DNA of 64,000 bases from Candidatus Methylophosphatis roskildensis (GTDB taxonomy: Bacteria; Pseudomonadota; Gammaproteobacteria; Burkholderiales; Rhodocyclaceae): assembly GCA_016708905.1 (NCBI GenBank), contig JADJEV010000004.1, positions 1,054,001 to 1,118,000 of the forward strand. Direction: 5' to 3'. Below the pieces are notes generated by a model. That model was not told the origin of the DNA. It worked only from the letters and a program-made list of their open reading frames with translations, and made no database searches. Positions within the stretch are counted from its first letter, which is position 1. Every line of letters begins with the position of its first letter. The position numbers and the translations under genes are program-made. This document shows, piece by piece, positions 36,558 to 46,205 of the stretch.

Positions 36558-37079
36558 ATGGCCGATCCGTTTCTAGGAGAGATCCGGATTTTCGCTGGGA
36601 ACTTTGCTCCGCAGGGCTGGGAGTTGTGTCAGGGGCAGTTGCTGCCGATCGCCGAGAATGACGCTCTGTTTGCACTCATCGGAACCACCTACGGGGGCGA
36701 TGGCCAGACCACCTTCGCCTTGCCGAGTCTTTCCGGTCGCGTCGGACTGCACCAGGGAACCGGACCAAGTCTGATGCCCCGCACCATCGGCGAGAGCGGC
36801 GGCGCCGAAAACGTTACGCTGAGTTCGCAGCACCTGCCGGTCCACAACCACGCCGCGGTCGGATCCGGCACGGGCGCCAACCAGTTGAGCCCGAGCGGCA
36901 ACTTCTGGTCGACCGACCCAGGCGGCAATACGGGAGCATACAGTAACACCGCTGGAAGCCAAATGGCCGCGACGGCCATCGGCGCCGCTGGCGGAGGGCA
37001 ACCGCATGACAATGTGCAACCGTTCCTGGTCATCAATTTCATCATCGCGCTCCAAGGCATTTTCCCCTCCCAAGGGTAA
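36558..37079 (+). CDS. Tail-collar (microcystin-dependent-like) protein 1
   Basis: This 173-residue protein has a perfect AAGGAGGT ribosome-binding site. The N-terminal signature MADPFLGEIRIFAGNFAPQG leads to WELCQGQLLPI, YGGDGQTTFALPSL and GESGGAENVTL. The C-terminus is NVQPFLVINFIIALQGIFPS. The family is related to phage tail-fibre collar domains and is often found as tandem triplets in bacteria. Its function is unknown; trimeric surface or tail-like structures are suggested. It shares about half its residues with the next two genes by eye. Confidence 0.9.
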   Translation: MADPFLGEIRIFAGNFAPQGWELCQGQLLPIAENDALFALIGTTYGGDGQTTFALPSLSGRVGLHQGTGPSLMPRTIGESGGAENVTLSSQHLPVHNHAAVGSGTGANQLSPSGNFWSTDPGGNTGAYSNTAGSQMAATAIGAAGGGQPHDNVQPFLVINFIIALQGIFPSQG

Positions 37080-37130
37080 AAGGCCAATCGAGGCGCCGAC
37101 TGCAGCCATCGACACACAGGAGATTCCCGC

Positions 37131-37649
37131 ATGAGCGAGCCGTTTATAGGAGAGATCCGGTCGTTCGGATTCAATTTCGCTCCTATCGGATGGGCCCAGT
37201 GCAACGGGCAGTTGCTTCCCATTGCGCAGAACACGGCGTTGTTTTCGATCCTCGGCACGTACTACGGTGGCGACGGCAAGTCGACTTTCGGGCTACCGAA
37301 CCTAATGGGTCGCCTGCCTATGGGTGCGAGTCGGGGCAGCAATCTGAGCCAGCGACAACTCGGCGAGTCTGGCGGCGTGGAGAGCGTTAGCTTGACCGTC
37401 GGCCAGATTCCTCCGCACAACCATCCAGCCAACGCCAATGCCGGGAACGGGAACCAGCAAGCACCGGCGGGGAACTTTTGGGCGCAGGATGTCGGGGGCA
37501 GCAAGGAATACGGCGACATCGGCCCCGCCCAGATGGCTGCTGGAGCGGTCGGCGTCGTTGGGGGCGGTCAGGCCCATTCGAACCTCCAGCCCTATTTGGC
37601 AGTGAACTACTGCATTGCCTTGCAGGGTATCTACCCCCCGAGAAGCTAG
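37131..37649 (+). CDS. Tail-collar protein 2
   Basis: This 172-residue paralog has FGFNFAPIGWAQCNGQLLPI, YGGDGKSTFGLPNL, QIPPHNHPANA and VNYCIALQGIYPPRS. The ribosome-binding site is CAGGAG, and it lies 51 nt after the first copy. The His residues in PPHNHP are conserved in the family and could bind metal, as in long tail-fibre trimers. Confidence 0.9.
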   Translation: MSEPFIGEIRSFGFNFAPIGWAQCNGQLLPIAQNTALFSILGTYYGGDGKSTFGLPNLMGRLPMGASRGSNLSQRQLGESGGVESVSLTVGQIPPHNHPANANAGNGNQQAPAGNFWAQDVGGSKEYGDIGPAQMAAGAVGVVGGGQAHSNLQPYLAVNYCIALQGIYPPRS

Positions 37650-37679
37650 ACCCCACCCGCAGAGACAGGAGACTGACCG

Positions 37680-38183
37680 ATGAGTGAACCTTTCCTTGGC
37701 GAGATCCGACCGTTTTCCTTCGGCTTCGCGCCGAAGGGATGGGCACACTGCGACGGAACATTGCTGCCTATCAGCCAGAACCAAGCGCTGTTTGCGCTGT
37801 TGGGGACGACATATGGCGGCGACGGGCGCACCACATTCGCCCTGCCGGATCTGCGCGGCCGTGCGTCGATGCATGTCAGCGCGCCCCACCCGCAGGGCGA
37901 ATCGGGTGGTGCCGAATCCATCACCCTGACGATCGCTCAAATTCCGCCGCATAGTCATCCCGCGAACTGCAGCAACGTCCCAGCGACGCAGGCCAGCCCA
38001 TTCGGGAAGTTCTGGGCACAGGACTCCGACGGCAACGTCGTGTTCAACAGCACGGGCAACGCTGGGATGGCGTCGACGGCAATTGGGAACGCGGGCGGTG
38101 GTCAGCCGCATCCGAACGTGCAGCCATACGTCGTCGTGAATTACTGCATCGCGTTGCAGGGAATATTCCCGAGCCGCAACTAG
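37680..38183 (+). CDS. Tail-collar protein 3
   Basis: This 167-residue paralog has FSFGFAPKGWAHCDGTLLPI, YGGDGRTTFALPDLRGR, QIPPHSHPANC and VNYCIALQGIFPSRN. It starts behind CAGGAG, 30 nt after copy 2. No phage structural genes are nearby, so the triplet is a stand-alone operon. Confidence 0.9.
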   Translation: MSEPFLGEIRPFSFGFAPKGWAHCDGTLLPISQNQALFALLGTTYGGDGRTTFALPDLRGRASMHVSAPHPQGESGGAESITLTIAQIPPHSHPANCSNVPATQASPFGKFWAQDSDGNVVFNSTGNAGMASTAIGNAGGGQPHPNVQPYVVVNYCIALQGIFPSRN

Positions 38184-38508
38184 CACAGGCGCATGCGGGC
38201 AGGTCTTGCCGCGGAGCAGTTCTCGGGATTTGTGCACCCGAACTTCCGGTGACGTGTGTGCCCAGTGGAAATGGGTCCAGGTCGAGGTTGCCGGTCCCCA
38301 ATCGAACGAGGGCGGTGGACCGCGGCCCGTCTCGATCATTCTTTGTGGACCAGTGTAACCAATCCTCGCGCAGCGCATCCATTCCCTGGCGCACGACGCG
38401 CTGAGAACGCTGGAAATCTCCGTCGTGCCGGTCGGCACCCATATGATCGGCTAACGCGTCCGAGCGATTTTCAACTGAGGCTAGGGCATCGGCGGGCCGA
38501 GATTTCAT
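38044..38508 (-). CDS. Doubtful hypothetical gene
   Basis: This frame starts 16 nt after the acetyltransferase stop. Its first 90 residues (DALREDWLHWSTKND, TALVRLGTGNLDLDPF) look coding-like, but the last part runs antisense through the third tail-collar gene. It could be a real small gene with a decayed end. Confidence 0.2.
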   Translation of the reverse strand: MKSRPADALASVENRSDALADHMGADRHDGDFQRSQRVVRQGMDALREDWLHWSTKNDRDGPRSTALVRLGTGNLDLDPFPLGTHVTGSSGAQIPRTAPRQDLPACACASCGSGIFPATRCSNSRRRMAARSDAADHRPRSQLPSTPSQRCPCC

Positions 38509-38524
38509 GTCCGCCGATGCCGCT

Positions 38525-39028
38525 TCAAGCCGGTGGCGGCCATACCATTCTCACGTATATGCCTTCGCCATCGATCGGCGCGAAACCGAGGCGCATGTAC
38601 AGATTGAGCGCCCGATTCGAACCCTGGACGTGGATGACGATGGGCACCCCCGCAAGGGCCGATTCGGCCTGCAGCGTCCGCAGCAGCGTCGCGCCGAGGC
38701 CGCGCCCTCGGTGTGCCGGCAGCAGGGAGACGTCGAGGATGCGGAACTCGTCCTGCCCCCGATACACGTAGATTCTGCCCACCGGCTGGCCGGCCAGTTC
38801 GACGATGTGGCAGGTGGCGTCGCGATAGTGCGTCCGATAGTGGGTGTCCTGGGCGCGAAACTGCATGGCAAGAAACGCTAGTTTCTCGCTCGCGTCCCAG
38901 CCGGCCGCCGCCAGCTCGTCCTCGCGCGTCGACGAATAGACCAGGAACAGAAACGCCTCATCGCTTGGCGCCCGCGAACGCAGCGCGAGGAGCGCTTCAG
39001 TATTGTGCCCAACGTTTGATGGTGACAT
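38525..39028 (-). CDS. GNAT-family N-acetyltransferase
   Basis: This 167-residue acyltransferase has the acetyl-CoA loop LPAHRGRGLGATLLRTL, then IHVQGSNRALNLYMRLGF. The substrate is unknown. It converges on the tail-collar triplet, and GNAT genes commonly accompany such triplets, so modification of those proteins is a reasonable guess. The start at 39028 is weak, and an in-frame extension to 39274 (MTANGQTSGHDTAFG, GTG start) is possible. Confidence 0.85.
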   Translation of the reverse strand: MSPSNVGHNTEALLALRSRAPSDEAFLFLVYSSTREDELAAAGWDASEKLAFLAMQFRAQDTHYRTHYRDATCHIVELAGQPVGRIYVYRGQDEFRILDVSLLPAHRGRGLGATLLRTLQAESALAGVPIVIHVQGSNRALNLYMRLGFAPIDGEGIYVRMVWPPPA

Positions 39029-39274
39029 GGATCCGCGGTCTTGCCCCTCGGCCGGGTATTTTGCTGGGAAAATCGCCTGGGCGCTGCATCTGCGCACGCA
39101 GTAGTAATGCGCCAGATCGAGACGAATGTCGGCAAGCTGCTCAAGTCGAATCCCGGAAATCTTTGCCTTCAGAATGGTCGAGGACGGGTTCGTTGAGATC
39201 TTGCCGACTGCAGCGTTGAGCACTGCTTTGCCGAACGCCGTGTCGTGGCCGCTGGTTTGTCCGTTCGCAGTCAC

Positions 39275-40428
39275 ATCAATGAGTCAAGGGATTGAAGCCC
39301 TGCCCGGGAAGTTTTCTGGAGGGCCCGATAGGATGAGGGAGCGGCGTCGCAATTACACAGTGCCGCGAGTTTCGGAACGGCAAGAGAGTAGGCCGTAACG
39401 CAGGTGAGCCCATAATTGGCCTCGTAAACGGCAGTGGAGAATCCAGCGCTGAGGACAGAAGGGGCAGGCCGGTGGCTGGACGCCGGAATATCGGAGGTGG
39501 CGTTCATCCAGGATGGCGATAAGCTGACGTTGCTAAACCTCCCGTGTCGGTCGGGCGCATCGGACCAGTTTGGGCGAACCGCCGACGAATGTAGGATTCC
39601 CCCAATTGCCCGCTTCGTGTTCAGTAAGCGGGCAGACAACTTGCATATGACATCAGGCCGGTTTGGGTCGTGCACTGCCGGTGGCCTGAAAAGCCAGGAC
39701 GACAGCTTTCAGACTGATCCGGGCATTGGTGATCGATTTTCGGCGCCTCTTGGCCTGGTTGGCCGCTCCAGTTCTCAAGGGGCCATTGAGTTGTCACGGT
39801 CGGCGGACGGCAGCCGACCCTTTGCCGCCATCCAGCATTCTCCGTAGCGGCCGTTCGCCAACGCCTGCCTTGTATGAACTGGGAGTCTACAAAGCGGTCG
39901 TTGGAAACCTCACCCTACCGGCCAACAAGAGACGCTCGCTGAGCGCGAGAAAGGCATCAAGGAACGACTGCTCCCCACCCCTCAGCCGTCATTCATCGGA
40001 ATCGGTGCGCTCGACAGTCGGCGCTCCCGGCCACGATCCATCATTGACGGAGTGGCGCGACCACACCGCTGAGCGTGCGGTTTCAGCGACTTAAGAGACA
40101 TTCGGAAAGGTTAGCCCCGTAGTTGGTTGGCCGTTTCGGGCGGCCAGACCGTCATTTGACCACGCCCGGGCAAGCCATCCGAAGGCACTGTCCCCCGCCA
40201 AGATGACTACGTGCAGGACGACCCGCCGATCCGCATATTCCGGCTGAACCGCAGCGTCGTCGTTCGCGACAGTTCCTTCACGGGATGTCAGCCACGCCAG
40301 TATCGCGACGCTCCACGCGCGAAGAAGCAGCGGTTCGATTCGCCCGCCGTCCTCGACTCGCGTGCCTGGGCAGGTAACATTCGGGCTGACCGAGCACTCC
40401 AAACAATCCTTGAACCCGCAGGATGACG
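39275..40428. other. Gene-free stretch with degraded repeats
   Basis: No gene is supported. Around 39780-39960 there are diverged copies of intergenic repeat segments also present near 28440-28510. Nothing else is recognised. Confidence 0.4.
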
Positions 40429-42825
40429 ATGCAAACTGAACCCGACTGGCACTCCCTTGCCGCAACGCTGCTCGATGACCCGCTCATTTTGGATTGGGCG
40501 CTCAGCTACTACAGGGATCTCCCGGCCAACGCTCTTCTCAGAGAGGAACTCGCCGCAACTTGGTTTCATGACATCAACCTTGGCCGCTGGCTTGGTGAAA
40601 GCGGCGCCGATGCGGGCGATGCGGATACCGTTGAAGCACGCAATCAGTTGATTCGCAGCCTTCCCGAAACGGCCTTCATCCACTTCGCTTCAATGTTCGC
40701 AGACCGTTGGAGCACTTGGCCCGCCGACGCAGCGGACCCGAATACGCGCGTGCTCGCAACCATTGATCCGGATCGTGCGGCGCAAACCTTTGCGGCGTAC
40801 CTTAAACAGCCGTCGCCCTTGGCAATCGAACGCGTCTGGGCCATTGCAGCGCATCTGGACAAGCTGCCTGACGCACCGGCCCACTCGCTCTTCGAACAAC
40901 TGTTGCCATTGGCCTACATCCATCGGGAGACCGATCTCCCTTTGCTGCAACAGACGCTATTCGCGGCGGCGGTCAAGCTGAACCGGCCAGAGGCACTGCC
41001 TCGCCTTTTCGACGATTTCTTCACCGATTCCAGACACCGGCAGCAGTTCGAGGTTGAACTGGCAACCAAGGCGCTTTTTGGTCACGTCAGTTACGTCCGA
41101 GTCTATTTCTGGCGCCGCAGCGTCGGTCGTGCCCCTTCGTTTGCCAGCCTCGCGCCCCTGTTCCAAAACGACGCGCCTTTGGCCGATATCGACGCTGCAG
41201 TGGAAGCGGCAACGCCGCTGCCCTTGGCCCTGGCGCTATTGGAAACCCACCACCAGCGATTGCCCGCTTCAGGTATGGCGTTGGAAATAGTGCAGCACAG
41301 CCAGGCGGTCCGCGACCCGGAAGCCTCCGTGGCGCTCGCGGGTTTAGCCCTGGCAGCCATGGCGGCCGCCTTCGAGCGCTCAAGCATTGATGTCAGCGCG
41401 ATGTCCGTCGACGACGCGCTCCGTCTCTTGGCCATGGACGTGGACACCAACATCCACTACGCTGCCTTGTTTAACGTCGTGCGCGGCTTGCCGAAACCCG
41501 AGGTCATGGCCTCAGCGATCCGCCATCTGGAAATCTCCCGAGACAGCAGCGGCGGTATCACGCTCGTTCGATTGATGGGCGATTTGGGCTGGAGCGAGTT
41601 CGTGCCGCCGCTGGTGGCGTGTATCGACGAGAGCAGCGGCGACTTTCTGTGCGAAGCCGCTGCGGATGCCCTGCTGAAAATCGGCGAACCGGCCCGCGAT
41701 GAGTTGATGGCCCGCTGGGACGAATTGGACCGCACCCAGCGGATTTACGGCGGCTCTGTGATCATTCGGGTCGGCGGCACACCGGTCACCGACTTCGTAC
41801 TGGGTCGAAGCGACGAGTTGATGCAGGAAGGCGCAGAAGAATGGTGCCGCTTCGTGCTGGCTGCACCGGATCCCCGCCTGGTCGAAATGGTCCGCGCGAA
41901 ATTGCCCCTCGACCACCCCACCATCAACGAAGCGGCGTATTGCCTGTTTCGTCTGCTGGATAGCAACGACCCGGCACTTCCCGGCTTGCGCGAAAAAATC
42001 ATGCTGCGCCGGGCACGCCAGCAGCAGCGGCGCAATGCCCCGTTTGGCGGCGATGCTTCCCCGAACGACGAGCTTGAACTCGAACTGCGTTGTGCCGCCT
42101 GCAACGAAGTCAACCTCTATGACGTCCGGCAGATCATGTATGACCCGACCCCAGGAAGCATGGCCTATCTGATCGCCGACGAGTTCCCGTGCAGAGCCTG
42201 CGGCCAAACCGCCGATTTCGAACTCGAAGCGAGCGCCCGGATGGCATTGATGGGCGAGTCGCTTCGACTGCTGGGTGCCGCCGCAGCAGGCATCAAGCCG
42301 GACTCTCCGCACATTGCCCAACTCAAAGTGGTGGCCTCGGATGGGTCTGTGCAATCCATCAACTCCGCCTTCCGTCAACTGCGCCAGAAAGTGCGAGAAA
42401 ACCCGCGGGACTGGCTGTCGTGGCATCGACTGTCCAACGTCAACGTTTCCATCAACCGCCCCAGGGCGGCTCTGACGTGCGCGCGCCAGGCGTACGCGCT
42501 CAATCCCCTCCTGCTCGAGATCATTTACAACGCGGCCGCCCGGTTGCAGGAAGCGGGGCAGGCGCAGGAAGCGCTGGACCTGCTGAACAGCGCGCTGCAA
42601 CGCATCGACGAATGGACGTCCCAGTTAATCTTAGTCGAGCAGGAGTGCATCGACTTCGCCGAGCTGTACAACGACCTCAGGCAAGAAACCGGTCGTACGT
42701 ATCTTCCGGCGCTACATCCCGGATTCATCACCGGCCACGCCCATCTGGCACCAAGAAAAGTAGGCCGCAACGACCCCTGCCCTTGCGGAAGTGGCAAGAA
42801 GTACAAGAAATGCTGCATGCCGTAA
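40429..42825 (+). CDS. Large HEAT/zinc/TPR protein with SEC-C motif
   Basis: This protein of 798 residues starts at 40429, five bases after AGGA; an ATG at 40423 overlaps that site. The order is HEAT-like helical repeats over about 560 residues, two CxxC pairs (CAACN and CRACG, zinc-ribbon-like), and TPR-like helices (DWLSWHRLSNVNVSINRP). A C-terminal SEC-C motif follows (GRNDPCPCGSGKKYKKCC). SEC-C binds zinc and is shared with SecA and many accessory proteins. It is probably a scaffold or adaptor; the partner is unknown. Confidence 0.85.
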   Translation: MQTEPDWHSLAATLLDDPLILDWALSYYRDLPANALLREELAATWFHDINLGRWLGESGADAGDADTVEARNQLIRSLPETAFIHFASMFADRWSTWPADAADPNTRVLATIDPDRAAQTFAAYLKQPSPLAIERVWAIAAHLDKLPDAPAHSLFEQLLPLAYIHRETDLPLLQQTLFAAAVKLNRPEALPRLFDDFFTDSRHRQQFEVELATKALFGHVSYVRVYFWRRSVGRAPSFASLAPLFQNDAPLADIDAAVEAATPLPLALALLETHHQRLPASGMALEIVQHSQAVRDPEASVALAGLALAAMAAAFERSSIDVSAMSVDDALRLLAMDVDTNIHYAALFNVVRGLPKPEVMASAIRHLEISRDSSGGITLVRLMGDLGWSEFVPPLVACIDESSGDFLCEAAADALLKIGEPARDELMARWDELDRTQRIYGGSVIIRVGGTPVTDFVLGRSDELMQEGAEEWCRFVLAAPDPRLVEMVRAKLPLDHPTINEAAYCLFRLLDSNDPALPGLREKIMLRRARQQQRRNAPFGGDASPNDELELELRCAACNEVNLYDVRQIMYDPTPGSMAYLIADEFPCRACGQTADFELEASARMALMGESLRLLGAAAAGIKPDSPHIAQLKVVASDGSVQSINSAFRQLRQKVRENPRDWLSWHRLSNVNVSINRPRAALTCARQAYALNPLLLEIIYNAAARLQEAGQAQEALDLLNSALQRIDEWTSQLILVEQECIDFAELYNDLRQETGRTYLPALHPGFITGHAHLAPRKVGRNDPCPCGSGKKYKKCCMP

Positions 42826-43532
42826 TGGGTGTGGGGCGATCCGCTGCACCTCCCTTTAAGCCGACCCGGACAACTACCGTTGGCAGACATTCGAATCGGT
42901 TGGTCTGGTCAAAGACTTGGGTTTCGCGAATGCCCGCTGTGGCCCAACCAGTTGCCCGTCGTTTGATCTTCGCGACCGTCTCCTCCACATCGCAGAGTGG
43001 CCAGTCGGCTTCCATCCATCATTTGACGGCTGAGGGTCGGGATGCGACGGGCTTCTCTTTAGGTTCATCGCCGGAAAGCGGTCAGTGAAATTTCGCTTCC
43101 GGAAAGCGGCCACTCGTCACCGGGATCTTCCGACCCGCAACGGTCACATGCAAAACAAGAATCGATTGACCGGTGTTGCGCTAATTGCAGCCCCACGCGA
43201 AACCGGGCAGACGAGCAAGTGTTTCCGCTTGGAAGACGAGGCGGCGCAGCACAGGCCGATGTCAAACGAGAGCTCCGCCGCCACATCGAATGTGGCATCC
43301 TTGCCGATGAATTTGCCCTTGCCCGGTGCGGGCAGTGCGTCCGCGACTTTCTCATCACCTACACCTGCAATCCTTGAAGGGTTTGTCCACCTGAAAGACC
43401 TAGTCAGTCTGCGCGATTGGGAGGCTTGCCTCTTGATTCGATCGGCGAAGCGCTACTTCATGGGATTTCGGCAGATGGTCAAACGCTTGACCCTGTCCGA
43501 CGCCAACGAGGCACGACTGGCACAGTCATCAT
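42826..43532. other. Gene-free stretch
   Basis: No intact gene is seen. On the minus strand about 43150-43350 there is a coding-like fragment (DALPAPGKGKFIGKDATFDV then AAELSFDIG) with no start and a stop shortly after. It is probably debris of a gene. Confidence 0.35.
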
Positions 43533-44372
43533 TCAACCGCCCTTTAGACCGTCAGCCGCATTGCCCTCGCTCACCTCGTCGGTCCAAACCTTGAAGCTCT
43601 TCAGGGTATTGGGACCGAAAGTGCTGCTGATGGCGACGTCGGCGGCATCGCGGCCGCGGGCGATCAATACGCGTCCGATGCGTGGGATATTGTTGCGGGC
43701 GTCAAACGTGTACCAATGGCCGTCAAGGTAGGCTTCGAACCAGCCGGCGAAATCCATCGGGCCATAGGGCGGCGGCATGCCGATCTCGCCCAAGTAGCCG
43801 GTGCAATAGCGTGCGGGGATGTTCATGCAGCGGCAGAAGGCGATGGCAAGGTGTGCGTAATCACGGCAAACGCCGGTCCCCTCCTGGAAAGTCTCCCAAG
43901 CCGTCTTGGTGTGGCGCGCATGTTCGTAGCCGAATGTGATATGCCGATGGACGTAGTCGCAGATCGCCTGGACACGGCCCCATCCGGTCGGTGCCTTACC
44001 GAACAGTTGCCAAGCGGTCTCGGACAGGCCATCGGTCTCGCAATATCGGCTCCCCAACAGGAACAGCAGCGTCTCGTCGGGCAACTCTTCCACAGGCGTT
44101 TGTCGCGCCTGCGGGACGACCACATCTGGCTGACCCGTATCCCTCACCAGCGCATCGGCCGACAGCCTGAGCAGTCCCTGTGGCGCGACGATACGGCTGC
44201 ACCAGTTGCCATAGCTGTCGCGATAGGCCGTGAGCGGGACCGGCGGATCGGTGATCAGGTGGTCAGGACGGATGATGTCGGACACACGCGTGTGGTGCAC
44301 GCTCAAGGTCAGAATCATCGGGGTCGGGTGCGGGCACTCGTAAATCAGTTCGTAGCCTATGCGGATTTTCAT
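43533..44372 (-). CDS. Transglutaminase-like cysteine protease, family with altered His site
   Basis: This 279-residue transglutaminase-core protein has its Cys in GTGVCRDYAHLAIAFC and the Asp region in WYTFDARNN. The canonical HAW His is replaced: the segment reads MDFAGWFEAYLDGHWYTFD. A different His, or the GHW one, may serve instead, or the enzyme may be inactive. It is the third gene of the minus-strand set with the proteasome-type protease and N-formylglutamate amidohydrolase, 66 nt downstream. It probably acts on peptides or isopeptide bonds. Confidence 0.85.
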   Translation of the reverse strand: MKIRIGYELIYECPHPTPMILTLSVHHTRVSDIIRPDHLITDPPVPLTAYRDSYGNWCSRIVAPQGLLRLSADALVRDTGQPDVVVPQARQTPVEELPDETLLFLLGSRYCETDGLSETAWQLFGKAPTGWGRVQAICDYVHRHITFGYEHARHTKTAWETFQEGTGVCRDYAHLAIAFCRCMNIPARYCTGYLGEIGMPPPYGPMDFAGWFEAYLDGHWYTFDARNNIPRIGRVLIARGRDAADVAISSTFGPNTLKSFKVWTDEVSEGNAADGLKGG

Positions 44373-44438
44373 GGTGGCTCCTGCCGGACGCCAGCGCAGC
44401 CCGAGGGCAGGGTCTGGCGGTTTGGGGTTTAGGGTCGG

Positions 44439-45215
44439 CTACGCGGAAATCCTGGCACAGCGGCTTGCGAGCGCCCGGCACAGCGATTCGACGATCACCT
44501 CGCGCAGAGCAGTCCAATGCCGACCTGCCCTGACCACGTGCTTCTGGTTAACCTCAAGCTCGATACCGACGTAGGCGCTGGGCGGAAGATGCCGACGAAA
44601 CCAAGCGGCCAGGCCATCGCCTTTGCCCGCATACGGGTAATTGCGGCGAACGGTGAGATCGGGCGCACAAGCCTTGAGGCTCGCCTTCCAGCGCTCGCAC
44701 AAGTCCGCCTCGCCGGGTCGAGCCGGGTCATAGAGCAGCCCGATATCGGCCTCTCGTACCTTGCCGTCCAGTTCCGGTGTAAAGCTGTGAGATGAAAGGT
44801 GGATCACCCGGCCGTGCTCCGCGATCGCCTGCCTGACAATACGCTCGGCTTGCGCTCGATAAGGCTGGAAATAGTGCTTCAAGATCCGCTGACGAACCTC
44901 GGCAGGCGCTTTGCGGGTTGCCTCGCAGTGCAGGCGAGGATGGCCGACCGATCGATTCAGGTCAACGAGCAAACGGCTTACGGTTGAGGCCACCAGCGGT
45001 GCTGCCATTGCCTTGGCCAGTGCTCTGGCCATGACGAGCGCGCCGGGATCGTAGCCCTGGTGGGTGTCCAGTAGCGGCTGCTGGGCTTGAAACAGGTCGC
45101 GATACAGCGCGGGAATGCGGTTGCCCCCGTGCTCGCAGGTAATGACAAAGCCATCGTTTGCCAGAGCGCGACAATTCGTTGCGCGTCCCTCGTTTGCCGT
45201 GAGCTCCGACAGCAT
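44439..45215 (-). CDS. N-formylglutamate amidohydrolase family protein
   Basis: This 258-residue hydrolase has the metal-site segment ITCEHGGNRIP, then DTHQGYDPGA, HLSSHSFTPELDG and GIELEVNQKHV, all family landmarks. The classical enzyme splits N-formylglutamate in histidine breakdown, but here no hut gene is near. The context points instead to a gamma-glutamyl or peptide substrate. The start lies 2 nt after the upstream stop. Confidence 0.9.
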   Translation of the reverse strand: MLSELTANEGRATNCRALANDGFVITCEHGGNRIPALYRDLFQAQQPLLDTHQGYDPGALVMARALAKAMAAPLVASTVSRLLVDLNRSVGHPRLHCEATRKAPAEVRQRILKHYFQPYRAQAERIVRQAIAEHGRVIHLSSHSFTPELDGKVREADIGLLYDPARPGEADLCERWKASLKACAPDLTVRRNYPYAGKGDGLAAWFRRHLPPSAYVGIELEVNQKHVVRAGRHWTALREVIVESLCRALASRCARISA

Positions 45216-45217
45216 GT

Positions 45218-45955
45218 TCACTGACCTCGCCAGTCCAGGTTGGGCAGTTGGCTGAACACCTGTCGGGTGCCTTCGCTCCATTGCTTGCCGAGCGCGCTGA
45301 AATACCCATCCCCCTCGTCGAAGCGGCGGCGCATTCGCACTTCAAGACTGTCCCGTTTGTAGCAGATCAGATCGATCGGCATGCCGACGGACAGATTGCT
45401 GCGCAGCGTTGAATCAAACGAGACAAGGACACATTTTACGGCATCGTTCAACGAGGTCGAACGGGTAATCACCCGATCGATGATCGGCTTCCCGTACTTG
45501 GTTTCACCGGTCTGAAGATAAGGCGTGTCCAGACTTGCCTCGATGAAGTTGCCCTCCGCATAGATCCGGAAGAGGCGTGGCGGCTCGCCCCTAATCTGCC
45601 CGCCGAGTATGAACGAGGCATTGAAGCTGATATCACTGCCTGCCAGGTACTCACCGTCGCGGCGATCGACGTGGCGCATTGCGTCCGACACCAGCATCAC
45701 AGCATCGAACATGGACTGCGCCGTCCATAGATTGGGCACCTCGTCCTTGGCGTTTGCCCGCTGCTTCAGCACGTTGATGACGGCCTGTGTCCCGGCCAGG
45801 TTGCCTGAACTCAATAGAACGATGACCCGGTCACCCGCGCGTTCGAACGTGGTCATCTTGCAGAAACGCGCAATATTGTCGACCTCGGCATGGGTGCGCG
45901 AGTCCGACGCAAAAATCAGCCCGGTGTCGAGCATGATGCCGACACAATACGTCAT
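45218..45955 (-). CDS. Proteasome-type (Ntn-hydrolase) protease
   Basis: This 245-residue relative of HslV and the proteasome beta subunit begins MTYCVGIMLDTGLIFASDSR. The Thr after Met would be the N-terminal nucleophile once Met is removed. DSR and the Lys-rich CKMTTFERAGD segment follow the fold. The start follows GCAGAGGTTCAGCC. Such stand-alone bacterial proteasome-like proteins usually sit with transglutaminase and ATP-grasp/DUF2126 genes, as here. Confidence 0.9.
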   Translation of the reverse strand: MTYCVGIMLDTGLIFASDSRTHAEVDNIARFCKMTTFERAGDRVIVLLSSGNLAGTQAVINVLKQRANAKDEVPNLWTAQSMFDAVMLVSDAMRHVDRRDGEYLAGSDISFNASFILGGQIRGEPPRLFRIYAEGNFIEASLDTPYLQTGETKYGKPIIDRVITRSTSLNDAVKCVLVSFDSTLRSNLSVGMPIDLICYKRDSLEVRMRRRFDEGDGYFSALGKQWSEGTRQVFSQLPNLDWRGQ

Positions 45956-45998
45956 GGCTGAACCTCTGCGTTCATCGCTTTCATGATAAGTCTCTGCG

Positions 45999-46205
45999 TC
46001 ACTTGAAGACGGTTGCGTTCTTGATGCTCGGCTCATTGCCGACGTTCTGTGCCTCTTGCACGCCGCGCGTGATTTCGACACCGCAGGTCGCTCCGGGTGC
46101 GAGGGTCGATGATCCACCAAACCCAGAATTGGTTCCGTACGGTGGCACTCGTAGTGCGGGCACTGCCTCGATCGCCGTGGCGGTGACCGCGCGATGCTCG
46201 CCCAC
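45999..46205 (-). CDS. Small hypothetical protein, doubtful
   Basis: This 68-codon frame starts at GTG, with AAGGAGG about 14 nt upstream, and ends EPSIKNATVFK. Its composition is coding-like and no motif was recognised. It lies 43 nt before the protease gene. Confidence 0.3.
   Translation of the reverse strand: MGEHRAVTATAIEAVPALRVPPYGTNSGFGGSSTLAPGATCGVEITRGVQEAQNVGNEPSIKNATVFK

Noticed and set aside
36558..38183. Prophage or tailocin
   Set aside because: Only tail-collar proteins are present; no sheath, tube, baseplate, terminase or portal genes.
43151..43358. Minus-strand coding-like fragment DALPAPGKGKFIGKDATFDV
   Set aside because: No start, short, stops early; kept only as debris inside the gene-free stretch.
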